Of a stretch of DNA of 64,000 nt, positions 23,601-40,458 are shown one piece after another; the first letter of the stretch is position 1; each line of letters opens with the position of its first letter. A program made the translations under genes and the position numbers. Below the pieces are notes generated by a model. It was not told where the DNA came from. It saw only the letters and a list, made by a program, of their open reading frames with translations, and did not search any database. The DNA is from Rhabditoides inermis (lineage: Eukaryota > Nematoda > Chromadorea > Rhabditida > Rhabditidae), in assembly GCA_963966185.1 (NCBI GenBank), contig CAWZYM010000329.1:875759-939758 (forward strand), in the 5' to 3' direction.

Positions 23601-24024
23601 GCGAGACAATAGAGTAATAATTTTGCCGCTAGAAAGAAAATCATAAGCCGCTAGGAGGAGGCGCACCATCATCCGCTTCCCAGGCTACTGTACATTCACA
23701 TCACTCATTCTTTCGCTTCCCACTCTCATTCACTCACCCCTGAGCCTCCCACGGCACCGCTTCCGGATTCACTTTCTGCATCACGTTGCCTTTGGTCCGC
23801 ACTTTTTCGGGAGTCGCGGGAGATTCGGGTCGCTGCTCGCTCGTCGGACTCGGGGCTGTAAGCGAGTGGTTCATCAGAGAAGTTAGGAAGGAGCTCACTT
23901 TTGGATGCGCTGGGCGTGTTAGCAGCGGCGAGGTCGGCGTCGTTTTTGAATGTGCGCCACATGCGGGCTGGCGGGCCCCGAAGCCGCAGCACCTGCCACG
24001 CCCCCTTCCCTTCCCGACACTCAC
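16829..24024 (-). CDS. Protein with two tandem RGS domains
   Basis: Thirteen exons join in phase with canonical GT-AG junctions: 22246-22312, 20879-20944, 20698-20767, 20565-20611, 20290-20352, 19492-19557, 19316-19381, 19071-19133, 18745-18819, 17644-17751, 17128-17217, 16951-17025 and 16829-16906. A first exon at 23738-24024 fits by phase but its start codon is uncertain; with it the product is 406 residues. Domain one has GRQLFRVFLFDALAEENMNF and ends NDQFPRFRRSEVY; domain two has GRHHFRLFLRSIHAEENLRFW and ends NDPYVRFLQSEEY. RGS domains accelerate GTP hydrolysis by G-alpha subunits. Both copies keep the EEN helix motif. C. elegans RGS-3 also carries two RGS domains; I infer similar architecture, not orthology. 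No GGL or DEP domain is visible. Confidence 0.85.
17773..18112. repeat. (GA)n-rich intronic tract
   Basis: Imperfect GAGAGA/GAGGGAGA/GACCGAGA sequence in an RGS-gene intron. Long open frames here are low-complexity artefacts. Confidence 0.95.
20621..20682. repeat. (GA)n microsatellite
   Basis: Uninterrupted GA runs in an RGS-gene intron, split by two ATG interruptions. Confidence 0.95.
21596..21664 (+). other. tRNA-like segment, left arm of foldback 2
   Basis: GTGGCCTAGTGGATAGAGCGG (A box) and GGGTGTGGGTTCGCACCC (a five-pair T stem with a B-box-like loop) are both present. The T arm is better preserved than in foldback 1. Confidence 0.6.
21949..22011 (-). other. tRNA-like segment, right arm of foldback 2
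   Basis: Reads on the minus strand with an acceptor-like pairing GCGTCG/CGACGC, a D-arm region and a B-box-like GGGTTCGCACC. It is the most tRNA-like of the copies, but the extra residues make a functional tRNA unlikely. Confidence 0.6.
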
Positions 24025-24704
24025 TCACCCCCGACACACAACCACTGATTGTATTAGGGCCAGCGTCGGTAGCCACGGACCCGAATCAATCGTCACACCT
24101 CACACAACTTGATCTCTGAATTATCGACATGACATTTCCACGCAACGCATTAATGCGAACACAGGTGCTCCGGAATAATATCTAATATCACGAGATCCAG
24201 GTAAAGAGACAACTATGAATAGACAAGCAACGCAAACACACAAATCTCGCGTGTACAAAAGTTTCCGGCGTGAGCCTCTCTCTTACAAGATGGCGAGTCT
24301 CCATGACAATAAATGTAGAAATCAGGGAGTGAGTGCCTGAGAGACAGTGTGAGCGTGCGTGTATCGCACTCGCGGACCGAGCATATAATTGAAATAGCCA
24401 ATTATCACACCGCCCCTCGCGCATAGACGTAATCACTTAATCATTCTACTCACGCACACACACCGACTCCAATAAATTACATTTATCACGAGATTATGTA
24501 CAGAAAGGTATATCAATCCTGCAGGCAAATGGTGAGACAAGGCGCTGAGAACGCGCGTGGGAAACATATTATTATAATAATAGAGCAGCACTAGAAATTA
24601 TACAGGATTCCAGTGTGGCGCGAGAATTAGTAAAAAGCGTGTATCAACTAGTACAATGTGTATGGTGCAGAATGAATAGTATCCTAAGATGAGAACATGG
24701 ATCT
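24025..24704. other. Intergenic region, no feature seen
   Basis: Between the 5' side of the RGS gene and the 3' end of the RBBP5-like gene I see no coding exon or repeat that I can support. Confidence 0.4.
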
Positions 24705-31546
<6,842 letters not shown>

Positions 31547-33836
31547 CTTGGCAACTGAAGTGAATTATACATTTCTAGTACACGTTTACTATCAAAATAC
31601 AATAACTACATCATAAAATCGATTAAAAAATTGAATGAAAACGATTTTCGCGCGCGCGTCCAGCTGATTTTTATATACACACATGTTGCGTTATCACAAC
31701 AATGAATCCGTGAATTTTGGGACACGCAAATATTAAAAACTTTCTTTATTTGATATTTGCCATTCGTTATTTTTGTGCATTTGACTAGCGCTCCGGCGCG
31801 CTGTCGCGCGCCTCCGCACTAGGTATACAAAATTAGAAAAATAGAAGAATAGTTCGTCTTGCATGTTTGATAGTTGATTGCTCTCTAATGACTCTTGCGA
31901 AGATACATACACGCAAGGGTTGTAGTTGAAGTGTTCAAGTTCTATGTATTTTGTATATGTATCTTAATTTTTGTTTTTTTCTAACTATCTCTCCTACTTC
32001 TTTTTCACTTATTTTATCTTTCACAGATGTACACCGCCCCATCTCTTTCTCCTCTACACTGTTCTGTCTACTTTCCATCCTATCTCCCTCCTCCTCCCCC
32101 CGCCCCTCTCTTTCTCTCTCTCTCTCTTTCCTCGACACAGTTCTACTCTCCCCTATCTCTCTTCTCTCTCTCTCTTTTCTCCCTCCCCCACTGTCTCGCT
32201 ATCTCTTTCTCTCTTTCTCTTTCTCTCGCAGTAATATATTATCTAGAAACAGTATTATATTCTCTAATGTCTACTGTCAACTTTCTAGAGATAATACTAA
32301 TACTATGCTCTTGTTTGTCTACTGCACCTTTTTCTTCTACTGTGACATAAACTTTCTAGAGACATTACTATGTTTTCTTCTGTCTACTTTCACCTCTCGT
32401 CACCTCTTCCACTCTCACTCTCACATCTGCAGTAATCACTATCACTGCGACGTTCGAGAGACAGTTATGTCTACTCTCCCTTCTCTCTCCTCTTTTCTCT
32501 TTCCTTTTCTCTCTCTCTCTGTCCTATTCTTCCTCTTGTATACTTTCACGTCCCCGCTGCGGTGACAACAACTTTCTAGAGACAGTACTAAGGTACCTTC
32601 TGTCTACTCTTCTATTCTCACATCTGCAGTAGTCACTGCGACTTTCGAGAAACATGTAAAAAAAATTAACAGAAAGTACTACTCTCTTCTCTACTGTCTT
32701 CTCTCCCTACTGTCTACTCTCTCACGTTCTAAAAATATAATTTGACCGCCTGTGCTTGCCAAATGACATGTATAAGGTGAACTCGATTCTCACCTCACCT
32801 CACTTCCACTCGACACTGTACTGCATCGAAAAGCGGAATTTCAGGCTGAATATGTACAAGAGAACAAGTAATAAACTCAAAACTTAGTTTCAACTGAAAA
32901 AAGAAGCAGTACATAGTTCTATATTACGTCTACAATGACTTCGAGAAAAGAAGCCGGCTGGCGCGCCCTAACACGTTGTGCACACGTGTGAACGAGTTTG
33001 AAACAGTTTGAGGTTGATTTGATCGTTAGAAAGCACTATCTATTGACGTCTCGAAACATTTTACTTAACTTTCAACCTTCAACTTTTCGTTTTGTTTTGT
33101 CAAAGTTATTCGTTGAAGATAGAAATTTTGTATTTTTCAATTGACTCAATCCATTATTGTTTTAATCAGACATATTTCTATCAAGAAAGACACAACTGAG
33201 TGGATATGAATCAGTGATTGCGAATGCCAACTATTCGATATCGATCGGTTGACCTGGCGGCTGGTAGCGAGCAATCCGGTGGGCGCGACCCCAGCAAGTA
33301 ACGCGCGCTCAGAAAGTGTCTAATACTGTATGAAGACAAAGTCCGATCGATCTGAAACTTTGACAGAAGGGCTTTTTTGCCCATAGAAGCTTAAGTTTAC
33401 AAATTGGACCCTCTATCTCGTCTGTACGAAAAGTCAATCATATTCGCCATATTTGGTGACTTTTCAAAAAAGGAAACCAATTTCTATAATCTATTATACG
33501 TAATCTTTCTTCTATTCAAATTTTAAAGAAATCGAAGATCATGAATTTTGGGTGCATTTTGGGTACATTCGCCTATTTGGGCATGAAGATGAGGTCACAG
33601 GCAGCTGGTATCGCGGCTATCGACTTTTTCTAGGTCGATTCACCTACTATCCAAATTTGGTTGTAATTGAAGTATTTTGAAATTTTTCTTCATAGTTAAG
33701 AGATTAGGTGATAACTATAATTAGGAGATCGCTATTGACGAGATATTTGGAATTTTGCGTTCTCATGTATTGAAGAAGCTTTCGAGAAAAAATGAGTAGT
33801 TAGAGTAGACTTTGAAAAGAGATATCTCTCCGGAAG

Positions 33837-33896
<60 letters not shown>

Positions 33897-34094
33897 CCAT
33901 AGTAAATATTAGTATGAAAGGGGGATCATTTAACAATTGATCATGATTGGATTCGCAAAAACACAACACATAGGCACAACGATGATTCATACACAATTAC
34001 TTTCTGCGGCGTCAAATTATGTTTTGACGTGATATGATGAATGGGTGATTGTTTCCGTCTTCTCCCTTCCGTCATTCCTTCTCCTTCTCCTTCG
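31547..34094. other. Intergenic region with degenerate CTTTCTAGAGAC repeats
   Basis: About 32040-32230 is pyrimidine-rich simple sequence. About 32230-32700 holds several diverged tandem copies of a motif containing CTTTCTAGAGACAGTACT and TTCTGTCTACT. A (GACA)n run is at 33836-33896. No coding exon is supported in the region. Confidence 0.6.
33836..33896. repeat. (GACA)n tetranucleotide microsatellite
   Basis: About fifteen perfect GACA units. Confidence 0.97.
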
Positions 34095-35460
34095 ATGGTC
34101 GGCCGAGCGCCGCGCCAGCTATGGCTCATGCTGGCAAAGGTACGCCCCCCTAATCAATCGATACTCAATCGATAGGACTTCCGTCTGATGGGCGCGTCTC
34201 CGGTGTGGACGCTGTTCGAAGTGTTTCTCCCCCTCCTCTGCGGAATCATCCTCTTATTTGCCGCGAGATCCAAAGTAATCTATAAATTACTTGTTTTATT
34301 TGCAGATTAGAAGATCGAAACAGGCGTTCATTGTCTATCTAGCTACTACTTTCTGATCTTCTATCGTCTTTGAACAACCCTCATTGAACTGCGTTTAGCA
34401 TGGCTTGAAGACAGGGCTGTCGGGGTTGCCGCTTTCCACGTTGCACGGTGGCTACCAAGACGTGCCGCAGCCACACGACACATGGCAAAAGTGAGGCGTC
34501 ATTTCGGAGAGCGGACTGATTTATTGCGAGAGACAACGGGAATAGAGCGACTGCGCGTCCTCTCTTATCGCCACAGTGTTTTGTGCAAGAATTTTTTTCC
34601 GAAGGATTCATAGGAATCTAAGCGCGGGCACTGTTCACATATTAGAATGCGTCAATGGGCGTATAGTGTTACAACACCGCATGAAACCTTCTGTCTTACC
34701 CGACGTATTTAGGTAGTAAAAGATCAGTCTATTGGTGTTCCACAGTATCACAAAGAACCAAAGTGCCGATCAACGGTAGATTGATTCACCATTTCAGCTA
34801 CAAAGATGATCAGGGCTTCACTCGAAGCCGGAAAGTTTCAGCAGATACCAATCAGACACTCACCATCGGATATGTGTACGTATTCAAAATTCAGTTTTAA
34901 ATTGCAGTTATGACCGTTTTTTTCAGTGGAAAAGGCGCCGATGTAGTTGGAATCATGCAGAACATTGAAAAACGGTAGAGAGTAAATAACAACCCATATG
35001 CATCCACAATTCAGGTTTCTATGTCAAAACACGACTCGTAGCATTGCTTTGCACACTGTTCAATTGGAATCACAGCAAGACCTGACCGAGTGGCTGGAGA
35101 GTACTAAAGAGTGGGTTATGCAAATGAGGCATAAGCAATCAATCACTCAATACGTCTTTCAGAGTTGTGGGTGTTATAGTGTTCGAGCACGTTGATGTGT
35201 CCAAGAAAGAGCTGAACTATCGAGTGTTTGCTTTGTTCGAGGAGACTACCTCGATTTGGCACCAAGACGAACCTCATAGAATTTATAACGCTCACAAAGA
35301 ATCGCCTGTGTAAGTTCGTAAATTTCCTACTATCATTTCTATCAGAATGCTTGCATATCAGGTTCCCCCAGTTTCCGTCCTACTGGGATTGTAAGCTGCT
35401 CTCGATGCAATACGCACTCGAGTCAACATTCATTGAGGTGGTGAACTGACAGTCAGCGCC

Positions 35461-35525
35461 GCCCGATCTCTCTCTCTCCCTCTCTCTCCCTCTCTCCTTC
35501 TCTCCCTCTCTCTCTCTCTCTCTCT
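35461..35525. repeat. (CT)n tract at the ABCA deletion
   Basis: Lies with a second (CT)n run (35637-35680) exactly where the missing ABCA exons would be. Confidence 0.9.
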
Positions 35526-35635
35526 ATCTATCTCTTCCCTTGATCTGAGACAGGGAAGTTGCGCGTCTGACTATATTATACTCTATTCAGATGACGACGA
35601 ATGACGGCAGCGCGCCACTCACCCTCTTTCTGCTC

Positions 35636-35666
<31 letters not shown>

Positions 35667-35933
35667 CCTCTCCCGATCACCATCTCTTTTCAGAAACCCG
35701 ACTGAACACGTGGAAAATGTGCTCAAACTTGTGGGAATGGAGAAGCACGCTGGAAAACCTATGAGAAACTGCAGGTAGATAAAGAGAGAATGAGGAAGAG
35801 GGAGAGAGGGAGAGAGGGAGATATCACTTCTTCCAGTGGCGGACAGCGTCGTCGTCTCAGCATCGCAGCCGCTATCATGACCCGGTCAGACCTGGTGATT
35901 CTAGACGAACCCACGGCAGGGGTCGATCCCAAG

Positions 35934-36070
35934 GTAGAGAGAGAGAGAGAAACAGAGAAAAAGAGAGATAAGAGAGAGGGAGAGAGAGAAGAGAGATGGA
36001 GAAAGAGAGAGAGAAAGAGAGAGAGAAGAGAGAGGGAGGGAGAGAGAGAGAAAGAGAGAGAGATGGAGAA

Positions 36071-36104
<34 letters not shown>

Positions 36105-36209
36105 GGAGAAAGAGAGAGAGAAAGAGAGAGAGAAGAGAGAGAGGGAGGAAGAGAGAGAGAGAGAAGAGAGATGGAGAGAGAGAGGGAGAGAGAGAGGGAG
36201 AGAGACGCA
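35934..36209. repeat. (GA)n-rich tract in ABCA relic intron
   Basis: Imperfect GAGAGA/GAAAGA/GATGGAGA sequence of about 275 bases between the Walker B and H-loop exons. Confidence 0.95.
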
Positions 36210-36331
36210 AGATGGCCGTTCTTCTCACTTCCCATTCCATGGCAGAATGCTAGGCGCTCTGTAGTCGAATCGCCATTCTCAACAAGGGAAAATATGATTG
36301 CGATCGGATCCGCGCAGCATCTCAAGAGCAG

Positions 36332-36372
<41 letters not shown>

Positions 36373-36892
36373 AGAGAAAGAGAGAGAGAGAAAGGGGAGA
36401 GAAAGAGATGACGATTCCAGGTATGGCAAGAACTACTCTCTGTCGATTTCTCTTCCGTCGACTGTGACAGACCGAGAGGCAAAGAAGAACGAGGTCCGTT
36501 CCGCAATCCAGTCTCCCCAATCACATCATATGTCAGATCTGCGCGGCAATCGAGAAGGAGTTTGGATCTGAGCATGTCACTCATCTCGCCTCTTCCATCT
36601 CACAGCTCAAATGGAAGGTAGGAAGCCTACTGTATATCAAGTGTACGGTATTCTCATATTTTTATATCGTATACCATAGTAGGTCTCTCGCGCGGCCTGT
36701 GATCGCTGGTCTGTGATGTTCTCTCGAATGCTGGCCGTTCGGACTCGCGTGGGCTTCGAACACTTCTGTCTCACCCAAGCATCCCTCGAAGATACCTTCC
36801 TGTGCCTCGCTCAAGACAACAACAGCAACAATCATCATGCCAAAACTGAAATGAACCATTTCCATCTCTATTTCTTGTCCTTACATTACTAA

Positions 36893-37294
36893 TAAACTAT
36901 GTAGCTCTTTCTCCACCGTAATTACAGATTGTTGATTCCTATCATCATCTGAGTTTTGTTTGAATGTGAGTAGAACTACTAATCTCTTGAAATAACGAGC
37001 AACAAATTATTTGAAAGGTTTTTGAGCACCATCTGTCAATAAGCCGTTACATGAAATTTCTGTTACCATGTTACCAAAGCTCTCCGCTAAGTGCTACAGT
37101 GCCGTCAAGAGTTTTAATATTATTCCATTATAAATCTGACAGAAATGGAATGTAAATAAAACACTATACTTTATCAAACATGTGACATAAAAAGACATAT
37201 GTATGACGAATATATTAAATATGTTTTCTTACACGTGTATCAAAACGCGTATAAAACGCGATTTAGCGGACGTCTATTCATTCGTTCTGCCAAC
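36893..37294. other. Intergenic region, no feature seen
   Basis: AT-rich; no exon or repeat that I can support. Confidence 0.4.
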
Positions 37295-37765
37295 ATGGGA
37301 TCCGCCATGTCTCGCACCGTATTTATCAATGGTATGTTCTTCGTTAATTTTGTTCAAAGTCGTTTCTTTGTTCAGCTGGTGTTTTTGACAGCAGGGGTGA
37401 GTGGGCGAAACTCGGTGAGAGAGGGTAGCGCGTGGCTCGAGTGTGGCGCGGCCTCTGTGATTTCAATGCGGGCTAAGATGACAGTTTTTGTATATGAATT
37501 GCGATCAGAGAAGAATCAACGTTACGACAGTAGTCCGCGAAACTATCTATGTACATGGAAAACAATGTAGTTGTGGTTAAATAATACGACAAAGTATTGT
37601 GTTCGATTTTCAGTTAGTGACGGCAGTGGGGGCAGTGGTTCTAAAATATGTGTCAGAGTAGATAGAGGGACAAAACACTTGATTAAAAAAACTGAGCAAT
37701 CGTTTTTTGTTTCGAAAATGAGGATACAAATTACAACAAAACTCATTGTTTATCCCATTTCGTGA
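37295..37765 (+). CDS. Possible small three-exon gene, unknown product
   Basis: A start codon at 37295 opens MGSAMSRTVFIN; the exon ends at 37331 before GTATGT. A 21-base exon 37376-37396 (TTCAG acceptor, GTGAGT donor) and an exon 37614-37765 (TTTTCAG acceptor) join in phase to give 70 residues ending in a stop at 37763-37765. The third exon has a Ser/Gly run (VSDGSGGSGS) then a basic stretch (VDRGTKHLIKK). I recognise no family. The only support is the three consistent splice phases, and a 21-base exon may be coincidence. Confidence 0.3.
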
Positions 37766-38389
37766 GACGTAACATTCCGACTCTTTGTTCGAAGACTCGT
37801 TTTTCTGTGGTGTACATTGTTCGTTGTTGCAGGTACTGTACAATGCAACAACCGAGACTCGTTCTTCGTTAAATTGCATTTATATGTGAGTTTTTTTTTG
37901 ATATATTTCGGAAGAACTAAGTACTTAGCTCTTGCATCTCTCCGTCTCAGTAGTGACTTTTATATAGCTAGCGTAGTGGTGACGTTCTCGCTTGGGCTTG
38001 GTTTGAAGAAGTTTGTAGCAGATAGAAGACTAGCCGACAAGTTTCGAGTTCCCTTCATTTTGGGGGAAAATTTTTCTCGAATTTGGTACAAGCTGCAGTA
38101 GTGCAGTTCACAGGTCAATATGTGAACGATTGACACGTTGTGCAATGCCCGAAATCGAGCTAACCTAAAACTGAATCGTGAAATGTGAAAGCAAGTTTAT
38201 TCACAAGAGTTCTTCTAAAAACGGTTGTAGTTACTAGCATCTCCTGCATCGCAATCAATGTTCTAATAACAGTCTGTCATTAGCCCGCGTGTAATCACAG
38301 TTGTTTTCACGAGATTCGTTGTAAAACACTTGCTGTTACAACTGGAGTCGATGTTGGGACGGCTCGAGTATCTCATATACTTTTTTTTT
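37766..38389. other. Spacer upstream of the Penelope-like element
   Basis: No supported gene. It ends in a short run of T directly at the element boundary. Confidence 0.4.
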
Positions 38390-39231
38390 ATTTTTCTAGT
38401 CTATTCACTAATTTACCACATGACATAGTCATGAGTAATATGTTCCAACTTATTGACCTATGTTACAATAACAGCGGAAAAGATAATATAAATGTCGGAT
38501 ATAACAAAACTTACTACTCTAACGATTACAAACCGAATCAAAGATCATATTCGTCTATAGACGTAAAATACTTAATACAATACGTTCTGGAAAACAGCTT
38601 CGCAGTATATGGCAATAAACTCTTCAAACAAACATCTGGCATTCCACAAGGAAACAACGCTTCTCCGTCTATTGCTGATTTAACACTATCTTACATGGAG
38701 TTTGCGTATATCAAAAAACACGAACCGTCTTTCAAATTTGGTTTTAATGCATTCAGATACATGGATGATTTGTTAATCGTTCATGATCCTCAAACATCTG
38801 TTCTCAATGACATCACTAACAATATTTACCACAACTCTCTCACATTGGAACAAACAAACACCGATTCACAAAATGCAATATTTCTTGATCTGAATATAAA
38901 TAAAAACGACAGGAGATTCAAAATTGAATTATATAACAAAACCGATGATTATAATTTCGAAGTAGTGCGCTACCCAAATTATAAATCAAATATTAAAACA
39001 TCCATTGGTATTAATACACTACGTGGTGAAGTTATACGAATCTTTAGAACTTGCACCGAAAAATTAACGTTCAAAAACCGTTGCAAACAACTAGTGGAAA
39101 CCTTTTCCAAAAAAATATATCCGAAAGCACTGATTGAGAAAGAATTTTCGAAAGTCATAATGCAAAACAGAACCGTTTTATTGAAACTTGGTTTGAAACG
39201 TATCGACGACGTTCTCGCTATCATTCGCTGA
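38390..39231 (+). pseudogene. 5'-truncated RT copy inside the left pseudo-LTR
   Basis: Starts in the RT palm and reads in frame to the same TGA as the full copy, including GIPQGNNASP and YMDD. It lacks the nuclease, the linker and the first RT motifs. Replication would use the downstream full-length frame. Confidence 0.9.
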
Positions 39232-39500
39232 TCGGGCGGGAACAGTGGCGTGCGGGGTCAGTCCGCTCCGCCCCCTCATGCCCACTTCCTTCCCTCTCTC
39301 TCTCATTCCCTTGACCTGACCCGTGCCATACTGACCACTCACGCTCGCAGCCGCTGCATATTCACTGTCTACTTTTCTTTTCACTCGCTTCGACTATTTC
39401 GCCTATATGGATTCTATATTCCCTTCTTCCTCTTCTCTTCTGACAAGTTCTACACTAAACATTTATGTCGTGTTGTTGTACGTTTGCATGTTATGTGTTT

Positions 39501-39577
39501 GTCTAGCGGTTCCTACTGATGAGACTCCGCCGCGCTGTCCAATTAAAACAATTCCAGTCTAGAATAGGAGTCGAAAC
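39501..39577 (+). ncRNA. Hammerhead-ribozyme-like core, left pseudo-LTR
   Basis: In order: GTC (39501-39503, cleavage triplet), a mini stem I TAG/CTA closing CGGTTC, CTGATGA (39516-39522), a perfect six-pair stem II GACTCC/GGAGTC (39523-39528 with 39567-39572) around a 38-base loop, and GAAA (39573-39576) followed by C. Every invariant core base of a hammerhead is present. Stem III is weak: A-U and C-G next to the core, then a mismatch and G.U pairs. Minimal hammerheads of this kind are known in canonical Penelope-like elements and were proposed to act as dimers. Self-cleavage here is an inference. Confidence 0.6.
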
Positions 39578-39634
39578 TGGTTTTGTTCAACTTGTTACTT
39601 CAAACTTATCCACACTTTGTTGTTGTCTAATTTT

Positions 39635-39817
39635 TGTTGTCGGTAGCCTTGGATTGATGAGAGGCGTATGCCCTCTCTCCTCGGCGAGCCGTCCCCATTC
39701 AATCGATAATTATTGCCTTTATGGCTTTCTTTGTTTGTCCTTGTCGCTGTTTATCTATGTTTTCGCTATATAATCATTCGCATTCGCTCATTCTCACACA
39801 TGCTTGTGTACAACAAC
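39635..39817. other. Leader sequence unique to the full-length copy
   Basis: Begins where the left pseudo-LTR homology stops. No coding frame is supported; it probably contains 5' UTR and promoter, but no promoter motif is certain. Confidence 0.4.
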
Positions 39818-39902
39818 GATCCTTTGGATCACCAGGCTCTTATTTTGAGCCACCCCACCACTAGGTCCTATTTGGACCTGATCTATTGACTCTATTTGAG
39901 TC
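39818..39902 (+). ncRNA. Four consecutive perfect hairpins in the element leader
   Basis: GATCC-TTT-GGATC (39818-39830), GGCTC-TTATTTT-GAGCC (39835-39851), AGGTCC-TATTT-GGACCT (39863-39879) and GACTC-TATTT-GAGTC (39888-39902) follow one another. Three share an ATTT-containing loop although their stems differ, which points to a conserved RNA structure rather than a sequence repeat. Confidence 0.7.
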
Positions 39903-40272
39903 TACTATATCTGCACCTTCGGGCTACACTTGAAAACAACCCAAAATTCGATTTTATCGATTAATCGATTTTTCCAGACATTTACATATGATCCACATTG
40001 GCTTAATGCCACGACCTCTCTATTCCAACAATGATCTCTTTTCGTCTCTTTGAAACCATTTTCAAACCAACAATCACCCCTTTTTTATCAATATCAATCA
40101 GTTTTCTTGTAAACATAATCGCGACTGCTTAAGGCAGGGACGCACCCGAATCTTTTCATACCAAACAAGTGCTTAGAGGAGGTGTTAGAATTGGACACAC
40201 CCAGCAGCACTACGAATCTTTTCATATCACCGAGGAAGGTCACCTTGGGGATCCAGCTATCCCGCAAACCGG

Positions 40273-40370
40273 CTACATGCAGTTTGAGGTTATAGTAGCA
40301 CGGGGCTCCCTCGGGAGGAATGGCTTAGTTGTCACGGTGACACGGCCCCCGTCGCCAAGCCTGCATGTAG
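40273..40370 (+). ncRNA. Multibranched RNA fold in the element leader
   Basis: A perfect ten-pair stem CTACATGCAG/CTGCATGTAG (40273-40282 with 40361-40370) encloses CGGGG/CCCCG (40301-40305 with 40347-40351), which in turn encloses CTCCC-TC-GGGAG (40306-40317) and GTCAC-G-GTGAC (40331-40341). Just upstream lies GGGAT-CCAGCT-ATCCC. It ends about 90 bases before the open reading frame. Confidence 0.6.
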
Positions 40371-40458
40371 TGTCGAGGTAGGGTCACTCCACTTGATCAT
40401 TCACTCACACTATCCATTCACTCTTCTAATAGCCCGCCGTGTCACCCCTCTGGAGTAG

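Larger units (their letters stand above)
34095..36892 (+). pseudogene. ABCA-type ABC transporter relic
   Basis: Exons with splice signals are 34095-34139 (start MVGRAPRQLWLMLAK), 34176-34274 (first membrane helix, VFLPLLCGIILLFAA), about 34798-34875, 34927-34974, 35015-35110, 35163-35309 and 35362-35449 (extracellular part; VVGVIVFEHVDVSKKELNYR), then 35694-35774 and 35837-35933 (NCSGGQRRRLSIA signature, LVILDEPTAGVDP Walker B), 36212-36280 (H-loop LLTSHSMAEC), 36421-36493, 36537-36617 and a last exon ending at 36892. ABCA proteins move lipids across membranes. The later membrane helices and Walker A are absent between 35449 and 35694. A TAG at 36251-36253 follows LLTSHSMAEC where ABCA proteins usually have Glu, and a frameshift lies near 36290. 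Long (GA)n tracts fill its introns. Confidence 0.8.

Noticed and set aside
33836..33896. CRISPR-like or regulatory repeat
   Set aside because: A plain (GACA)n microsatellite in an animal genome.
39650..39690. TTGATGAGAGG as a second hammerhead core
   Set aside because: No GAAA partner and no matching stem II follow.
40169..40381. 70-codon ORF in the Penelope-like leader
   Set aside because: It overlaps the multibranched RNA fold, is not in frame with the nuclease, and a splice to the nuclease frame does not keep phase.
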